Shown piece by piece: positions 57,485-64,000 of a stretch of 64,000 bases of DNA. The stretch's first letter is position 1; the number at the start of each line of letters is the position of its first letter. Made by a program: the position numbers and the translations under genes. Origin of the DNA: Gonocerus acuteangulatus (lineage: Eukaryota > Arthropoda > Insecta > Hemiptera > Coreidae); the NCBI GenBank assembly GCA_946811695.1, contig OX328124.1, positions 27,361,448 through 27,425,447 on the forward strand, given 5' to 3'. The notes beneath the pieces are model-generated. The model was given only the letters and a program-made list of their open reading frames with translations, did not search any database and was not told the DNA's origin.

Positions 57485-58164
57485 TAAATTTAATGCTCCA
57501 CTACTTTGGTGATTTGCATTTTATTTTTCCGTAGAGGGTGGCTTAGTATTGTCAATTAGCTCACCATTGGCCTTAAAATATTGGAAAGCAATGACTAAAT
57601 CTTTACTACATTTTTAATGAGAAATTTAGTTTGTTGTCTATTGTAGTGTAAGATGTTATTGTAAATGTGTGTGCTGCCTAAGTGTTTGGTTATTGGGTTA
57701 ATGTCACGGCTGTCATCACCAATGAGTTCTGTCAAGTCTGATCCAACATCTACGTACCGCCTTAAATGACACTCAGTCAGTTCTAACCTTTCCAAATCAC
57801 ACGTTTTGTAAGTATTATTTAAAAACACGCAGTTTTTTTTTTCAAGTTTTGTTTATTAAGCATTTTTTGTATTCTGTTTAATGTTTGAAGACTGAGGGTT
57901 CTAAAAACTTATTTTTCGTTGAGCCGCTTCGGCTAACGCCATTATTAATTTCTGCTTTGTCATAGCTGTATTTAAAGTATCCCAAATTTTATTTTTATTT
58001 ATGATATCCTTGTCCCCAATGCCTCCATCTATAGCCTTTTCAGATAAACCCAGGAGCTCAATTGCGCATGCGAAAGGCTGTGCGGGAATTTCTCCCTGCA
58101 CTCTCCGTTCTGTTCCGCAATTTGCAAAGCATTTTAATGATCAAACACTTAATGTGAATCACTA
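57485..58164. other. Unassigned DNA
   Basis: Minus-strand frames at 57595-57828 (77 codons) and 57901-58101 (66 codons) have no recognised family. They lie close together and next to the foldback element, so they could be old element sequence. Confidence 0.35.
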
Positions 58165-58494
58165 TAAAAACTGATTGTGTCTCGTTTAAGACTAGGGAAC
58201 GCTTTGAGAGGTTCGATAAGGGAGATAGCGTTTAATGTTTATCAATACTTAACAAAAGCTATGGCTGAAAACGTTTTAAATTTCATAGTGATAAGGTTAT
58301 GACTGAAAGAATTTTTACCGCCAATTTCCTACCCAATAGGCGATGCCCGTGTATTTGAACAGGCAACGTTAAAGTATAAATTGTTTTCAGCTATAGCTTT
58401 GGCTAAGTATTGATAAATATTGAACTCTATCTCCCTTGCCTGACCTCTCAAAGCCTTCCCTAATCCTAAACGACACATAATCAGTTTTTATTGA
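58165..58494. mobile_element. Foldback-type MITE with arms of about 120 bp
   Basis: 58165-58290 and 58378-58494 are inverted copies ('aaaaactgattgtgtc', 'aatgtttatcaatactta', 'agctatggctgaaaac' against their reverse complements). A spacer of roughly 90 bp separates them. Arms differ at about one base in ten, so it is not recent. No coding, and no clear target duplication. Confidence 0.85.
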
Positions 58495-59376
58495 GTTTAA
58501 AGTAGCGTGTGTTGTTCATTGAAATATTAATGCAAATGGCAGACCCTTCGGGAATAATTCCCACAGAATTTCGCGCATGCGGGATTTGAACTATTCCATC
58601 TACCTGAACGGGATATAGCTATCTGCGAGGGAGTCGACTCTCGCACCTCTCGGAACCGACTGCCTTTTAAGGATGTTTCTAGAATTTATCATTATTCCTC
58701 AATTTAAGAAATTTGTATTCCTTATACTAATTATATTTGATTATATCAACTTGAAGTTGTTAATAAAACAGGCTTACTAAGGCAAACGGGTTCCTACGTT
58801 TGATTAAGTGCCCTATTACATCCACCATTCCCCCAGCTATGACATTCTCCACTTAAGCTGTGCTCCCCACTCCAGAACCACTCCAGACAACCCTTCTTGT
58901 TTAGTATTCTTAAAGACATCCTCATCTAGGCGAAGTGGCAATATTAACCATAAGTAAAGCATTTAAGGAAGTAGTTAGTTTTTATAATACTTTAATTGAA
59001 ACTAATGAACCCTGTCCATGTAGTTCCCCCTATATTGTGTCCGGCCCTCCAGACAGAAACTGAACAGCCTGCCTTCTTGGGTGTGGAGAATTGGCTCCTA
59101 TTATAATAGGACTGATTTGCTTAATAGGCATTGAGGAACGTTGCACTCGTCTACGGCTGGGAGATCCCTCTCCTATAGGATCTCTGAGTTGGCCGCCCCC
59201 AGTGGGCATTGAGGCCATATCAGGGGGCGATTGAAACCATAAGTAATATTGGAAGGCCCTAAATAAAAATTGGCGGGCAGTTGGAAGTATAACTAAATCG
59301 ATAACTGTAAAATTCCATTTTCAATATATTATCCACTTATGGACTTATTTCTAGTTTCTGTTCTACAATTCTCGAT
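58495..59376. other. Unassigned DNA
   Basis: 59030-59220 is GC-richer and open for 62 codons on the minus strand, with no recognised content. Confidence 0.35.
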
Positions 59377-59384
59377 ATTTGAAT

Positions 59385-59649
59385 CATGGGCGTAAATAAG
59401 GGGGGCTGAGGAGGCTGCAGCCCCCCCCCCCGTAATCGGTAAAAATGTGTCATAAAAAGCTTAAAAATAAATTAAATAAGACCACTAGTTCAGAAAAAAT
59501 AGTTTCTTTTGGGTGTAATAGTTTTTAAATTGGCTAACTATTCCAAGCTCTAGATTGTTAGTATTCCATACTCCCGAAATGCTCTCAGCCCTCCCCCCCC
59601 CCGAAATTCTCCCAGCCCCTCCCGAATTTGTTTCCTATATACGCACATG
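59385..59649 (+). mobile_element. hAT-type MITE-I copy
   Basis: Ends CATGGGCGTAAATA and TATATACGCACATG. Flanks atttgaat (59377-59384) and gtttgaat (59650-59657) form an 8-bp duplication with one mismatch. C-runs lie inside each end. The interior matches 33579-33835 ('taaaaataaattaaataaga', 'ctattccaagctcta'). Confidence 0.9.
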
Positions 59650-59657
59650 GTTTGAAT

Positions 59658-60804
59658 GCCAACATATTACATTTTCGGTCAATTCTGTGAACATTTTTCT
59701 GTAAAACATGTATAAGAAGAATTTGGGGGTTGTTAGATAGTCCATTTATCTCAATGTGAACAGTGCTGCTTTATCCTATTAACCTACTAAAATATCAACA
59801 TTTTTTGGTTGATGGTGTTCAAACCATTTATTCCTATTATTTATAAATCCCTCTGCGCTGACTATTTTGGATTAAATAGTAAACATATATTTATTCCTTG
59901 CATCGTCACCTTTTACAAGTCTCTTTGATATTAAATACTCATATTTCAACCCCCCCCCAAAAAAAAATATAATAAAATGAACTGTTTTGATAGGTTAAGG
60001 TGCAAAGCCCCACCATTATAAACACTATATCGCGTTTTCGTGGCATGCCGCAGAGTAATAGATTTTTAATGAAGGCGTGACCCCGTGCTGATCCACCTCT
60101 AGGCAAGCCCGCAACACTCACTTTGTAGCTAGAAAATTACCCAAATTGTTTACAAGACTTGTAGATTCAAGAAAGATTAGGTCAATCCACGAGGGTTTTT
60201 AGTCAGATTCATCTTTTATTTAAAGAATTTGATTTTCTTTTTATTTATTATTATTACTTTTTTTTTGTATTGAGTTATAAACACATTAAATGTTGATTTG
60301 GGGAATATTAACCTTATTGTACCATCTTACGCAGGGGTTGTCTATGAGTCAGTATGCAAGCGACCTTGAATATGGTTACATTTTCTCAATGATTATTAGG
60401 TGTCGGATAGATAATTATTATATCCGACACCTGAGATATATTTCCTGCTAAAAGTGTCAGATAAAAACGCACCCTTATTGCTCGTGATAGAAATATGTAT
60501 AACAGATATAAATTGTTTGCAGTTTACATTATCCACAATTTCTGTCTGCCTGACATAAATATTCTGCAATAACTATCTGACGTAAACGCACCCTCAGAGT
60601 TTTAAAAGTGTAGTTAACGCGCCCAACGGTGTCACAATTGAAATTTTCTGTTTGCCGTTCTGTTTTTTGTTTGTTTTTCATATCATCTAACTTTCTAATG
60701 GCTTTTTCCTCGAGGCAAAACAGTTTTGTGCGAAAAACTAGTGATCGAGTTGTTCTCCTCCCAGTTCGCTCCTAGTCTATAAACAAGAGCGCACCTAACT
60801 TAAC
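59658..60804. other. Unassigned, with one hairpin
   Basis: Apart from the inverted repeat at 60398-60432, two related motifs occur (tgtcagataaaaacgcaccc at 60458 and tctgacgtaaacgcaccctc at 60577). No gene was seen. Confidence 0.35.
60398..60432. other. Perfect 12-bp inverted repeat
   Basis: AGGTGTCGGATA, 11-nt AT-rich loop, TATCCGACACCT. Possibly the terminus of a small element or a structured RNA. Confidence 0.75.
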
Positions 60805-61316
60805 TTACTCAATTCCTGACAGAGCACGGACACACAAAAAAACGACTTAAAACGATTTAAACTAACTGATGATGATAAATGTACAATAGTCGGACAGATG
60901 CAAACTTTTACCCATATACTCTATGATTGTAAGACTTACGACAGACAAAGACTAAGACTAATGAAAAACATAATACTACAAGGAGGAAGCTGGCCTGAGT
61001 CGGAAAGAAAGCTGTTCCAAGATCATAAGGAGGAACTTATCAACTTTGTTTTATCCATAAATTTTGATGAACTAACAAACAATTAGAAAAATGAAGAATG
61101 CGAAGAATATCTGACTCCACTTCATCATCATCAAAATAAATTCTTTTGCTTATTTATCTTGTATTTCCTTACTCTTATTGATTATAAATTATTAATGTTT
61201 ATTTTATTCTTGTATACTACATCTATTTATGTTAAAGACATGCGTGCAGTATATCAAAAGATATGGGACACGCTTTAACTAATAAACGGCTCTACCATAG
61301 GGTTACTATGGTTGAG

Positions 61317-61373
<57 letters not shown>
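60805..61373 (+). pseudogene. LINE 3' end with C-terminal zinc knuckle and long poly(A)
   Basis: The frame reads LTQFLTEHGHTKKRLK, shifts one base, then RFKLTDDDKCTIVGQMQTF and 'THILYDCKTYDRQRLRLM'. This is the 'TQFLTGHG...C...HILYDC' tail of R1/I-type LINEs; the first Cys pair is incomplete. It stops at TAG 61084, with a 3' UTR ending at a poly(A) of about 57 bp (61317-61373). The preceding domains are missing, as expected for a 5'-truncated insertion. No target duplication was found. It belongs to a different family from the 49-51 kb element, which has an AATA tail. Confidence 0.78.
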
Positions 61374-61378
<5 letters not shown>

Positions 61379-61980
61379 CACCTACTGCAGGGTTAATATT
61401 TTGGATTCTGGTTAAATGCAGTGAGTTTCGGTTTAAGCAAAATTACACTTCTGATGGACCAATTTTGCTGGTTTACCAATTCATCTAATTTTAAGAAAAA
61501 AAAAAAAAAACAGAACAACTGTAAGCCGAGTATTGATGGGATAGAAAAAAATATTTGAGCACTTTCGTATTATCAGACATATAGGGTTTTCAAAGGTGTA
61601 TGCCTGTAAACACTACAGCTGTCATAATTGTTGCTCATAGATAGATAGATATCAACTATGTATTTGTACAATACCACTCACTCACTGACATATTTCGCCC
61701 AGCCCAAACCATTTGACAGAAAAATTTGGCATGGATACTTTATTAATTTTTTAATATTATTTCTATTTGAGCTTAATTTCAACTATGATGGCAGACCTTG
61801 AATTACTAGAAATAAACTGTGATATTGTCCCTCATAGAGTATACGCTATACCTGGTGATGGTCCATCCGAGGTAATAATATCCTGAACCCTTGCACAGCC
61901 TCCCCACCCATCAGCATCCCCAGTCACAACACTTCTTTGTAATGCTCGCAAATTTAATGGGTGATTCGAAATTTTTAAAT
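61374..61980. other. Unassigned DNA
   Basis: 61450-61600 has phrases like family D ('gatggaccaattttgctgg'), but no ends can be assigned. Confidence 0.35.
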
Positions 61981-62045
61981 TTAAACGTCCATTTATTATT
62001 GTCAACGAATTTTAACTCCTGTTACTGGTAACCTATAGATATCGG
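61981..62045 (-). repeat. SINE-A tail fragment
   Basis: Minus strand of 'aaacgtccatttattattgt' and 'caacgaattttaa' is the SINE-A 3' end, followed by a degraded core. Confidence 0.6.
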
Positions 62046-63370
62046 GTTATCTCAAGGTTATCTGTTTGATGACCCTTTTCCGTAGCGCCCCAGTGTTAAC
62101 ATTATCAATTGATGAATAAAATATAGTATGAGGCGAACCGTGCTAGAATAAACTGCACAAAATTATATAGTAGCTTTAATTTTGATGGTGCATTATTTAA
62201 AGTAATAAAATAACTACTTATCTTCCGTGACGAAGCACGGGTATTCAGCTAATATATTATATTTTAAAGCCTATTTCATTGCTTAAAAATGAAGGGCGCA
62301 AGAGGAAGGTTGTTTTGAAAAGTAGCGCACTTTCCAAACAGATTTCCTCTTGCGTTGTTTATTTTTATACAATGATATTGGCTTTAAGATGTAATAGATA
62401 TTTATCTACCTGGCGGGACTATATTAAAATCGTAAAGGGGGAGGAAATGCGCTAAAAGATAGTGTTTTTACTGTCCTTGAAAGACTCGTGTTCAAAATCT
62501 GTTCCCTTCGATTATCCCACTTTACTGTACCTATAAAAAATCTGTTGAGTGTGGGAAAGCCATCTATGACTCATATATAAATAAAAGTGAGTAATGCTAG
62601 AAGTTTTATATAGTGGTTTAGTAAGGATGCTCTAGAAGCCCGATGCTGTATATAGAGACCTGCGCACTATGATGGAGGCACTGTTTGCCAGGCACCCCTA
62701 CAAGGCTGTGGGATCGATCATTTATTTGGAGGGTGTAATTCTCTCCTCACGTATCAAAGCCAGTCTCAGTCTCCGCCATTCATCCTCTCCTTCTTTGTAT
62801 TATTGTCATCTCCCATTCCAAAGGCAAACAACCCAAAAGTTTTGTTTTTTTTCTATCTGGGGAATCGAAAATGACTCTGAAAGACCAACATGCTCCATGT
62901 TCTCCTTGTGCTTTTGTTCCTTCTGAATTAAACTGGGCTGGAAAATAGTTTGTTATGTTGTGCTTACCGCCTCCCTCCTAATCCAACGGTCCAATTTGTA
63001 TTTGCCCTGGGATTGTATTTGGAAAGTGTTCCTGTGTCAGTAAAGTAAAACAATTTTAAGAGTCACAAATGAAATAATAACAAATAGAATTTAAAAAAAT
63101 CATGATAATAATGCACGTAAAAAAATATTTATCCTATTTTGAATTGCCCTTCATCGACATAATGGAGTTGATATTTTCGTAAATGCAAATTAGATTATAT
63201 TAATTTTAGTTATTTATTTAGGGCTTCAACACTGGTCATTCAGCCCAGCCTCCACCTTCTACCTATTTTTTTCTAGTCTTTACCTGTAATCAATAAAAAA
63301 TAAGAAGGAATACAACTGGAAATCAAGAACTCATTAGTGAAGGGATACTCGACCGTTGCTATTAAGGAGG
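62046..63370. other. Unassigned DNA with element-like scraps
   Basis: 62227-62255 ('cgtgacgaagcacgggtatt') is a phrase common at insect element 3' ends. 62318-62455 has 'agcgcactttcc' and 'gaggaaatgcgctaa', possibly the two ends of a tiny eroded Helentron-like element. An 85-codon frame (62669-62926) is unrecognised. Confidence 0.35.
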
Positions 63371-63374
63371 TGTT

Positions 63375-63637
63375 GATGATCGGTCTTTTGTTTAAATAAA
63401 ACTACATGTTATAAATAAAATTTGTAATATTTATTGTCAACGTTCCGGCTTGAGTTACAAGCAGTCTTCAGGGCTGCAAACAGTAATGGATCTGAGTATA
63501 AATCTAATGACGTATACAGACTGGATAGTGATTAACATATGTAAGTAGAAATAAATAACTACGTAAATATATATGTATTTACGGTTATTTATAAAATGTA
63601 GTTTTATTTAAACAATAGACCGTACCCCGATCATCTA
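63375..63637. mobile_element. Penelope-type inverted terminal repeat, third case
   Basis: Arms 63375-63418 and 63586-63637 are inverted copies ('gatgatcgg', 'tttaaataaaactacat'). The centre carries, on the minus strand, 'ccctgaagactgcttg' and 'ggaacgttgacaat' (63437-63475), a hammerhead-like core with box 2 reduced by one A. No coding remnant. Confidence 0.55.
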
Positions 63638-63694
63638 CAACTTCTAAAAAACTTAATTATTAAAAAACTACTAAAATTCTAAGCTAGGTACACA

Positions 63695-63920
63695 CAGTGT
63701 TGGGCAAAACTAACGTTAGTAAACTAAACTAACGTTAGTTTTCCCTAACTAAAACTAAACTAATGTTATATTTTTAGTTTTAGTTTTAGTTTAGTTTTAG
63801 ATTTGTATAATTATTAATCATATGGACTCCGTTTTTAGTAATGCAATTAGTTTAGTTTAGTAAAAGAGACCTAAATTTGTGATTTTAGTTTAGTTTTAGT
63901 TTTTAGTTAACTAATTTAGT
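63695..63920. repeat. Low-complexity TTTAG/TTTTAG-rich tract
   Basis: Repeated 'ttagttttagttt' on the plus strand and an 'aactaacgttagt' palindrome at the left (63709-63750). Could be a telomere-like or element-derived low-complexity tract. Confidence 0.7.
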
Positions 63921-64000
63921 TTATCAAAGAACATATGTTTTCAAATTACGAGAAAAAGCCACAATTTCTTATTCTTAAGCAAGTTCTATTAGTTTTAATA

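Noticed and set aside
63695..63920. Telomeric repeat
   Set aside because: The TTTAG/TTTTAG phrases are irregular and do not match the usual arthropod TTAGG tandem array.

Overview
This is an AT-rich nuclear DNA window from a eukaryote, most likely an arthropod. No complete host gene, true tRNA or true rRNA gene could be supported. What is present is a dense, layered collection of transposable elements: non-LTR retrotransposons of the RNase H-bearing (I/R1-type) and GRPR-tail types, a Penelope-like element, mariner-like transposase remnants, several MITE families, Helentron/HINE-like elements, and tRNA- and 5S-derived SINEs. Long (TA)n tracts occur mostly inside these elements. The arthropod call is an inference from the element families; the species cannot be fixed from the sequence.

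Layout. 0-10 kb: a SINE-A copy, a tandem array with a period near 124 bp, a 2.9 kb Helentron-like element (E1) inserted into a TA-flanked MITE (MITE-F), a second Helentron-like element (D1) that later took a SINE-B insertion, then more MITEs and SINE-A copies. 10-21 kb: sparse old fragments (LINE C-termini, a broken mariner transposase, a SINE-C copy). 21.7-24.0 kb: a 59-copy, 39-bp minisatellite with higher-order organisation. 24-33 kb: mostly featureless DNA with a 378-bp tandem duplication, LINE remnants, and a Penelope-type inverted terminal repeat carrying a hammerhead-like motif. 33-41 kb: Helentron-like elements E2, D3 and E3, with MITE and SINE insertions in them, and a 5S-rRNA-derived SINE. 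41-49 kb: sparse, with MITEs, one very fresh SINE-C and one hammerhead-like motif. 49.3-51.7 kb: the best-preserved coding element, a 5'-truncated LINE with RT and RNase H domains and a 14-bp target-site duplication. 52.4-54.9 kb: a Penelope-like remnant (GIY-YIG endonuclease plus hammerhead-like motif) next to Helentron-like D2. 55-64 kb: MITEs, a foldback element, a poly(A)-tailed LINE end, and a third Penelope-type inverted repeat.

How the pieces relate. Paralogous copies inside the window act as empty sites for each other, so insertion boundaries and relative ages can be read directly. Three SINE families with different heads (two tRNA-like, one 5S rRNA-like) share core or tail modules, which suggests a common LINE partner. 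The D and E families share terminal architecture (5' subterminal sequence complementary to the 3' end, 3' hairpin followed by GCTAA, internal (TA)n and internal tandem repeats) and so look like one Helentron lineage. At least three 40-nt segments with hammerhead-ribozyme-like cores lie in or near Penelope-type termini.
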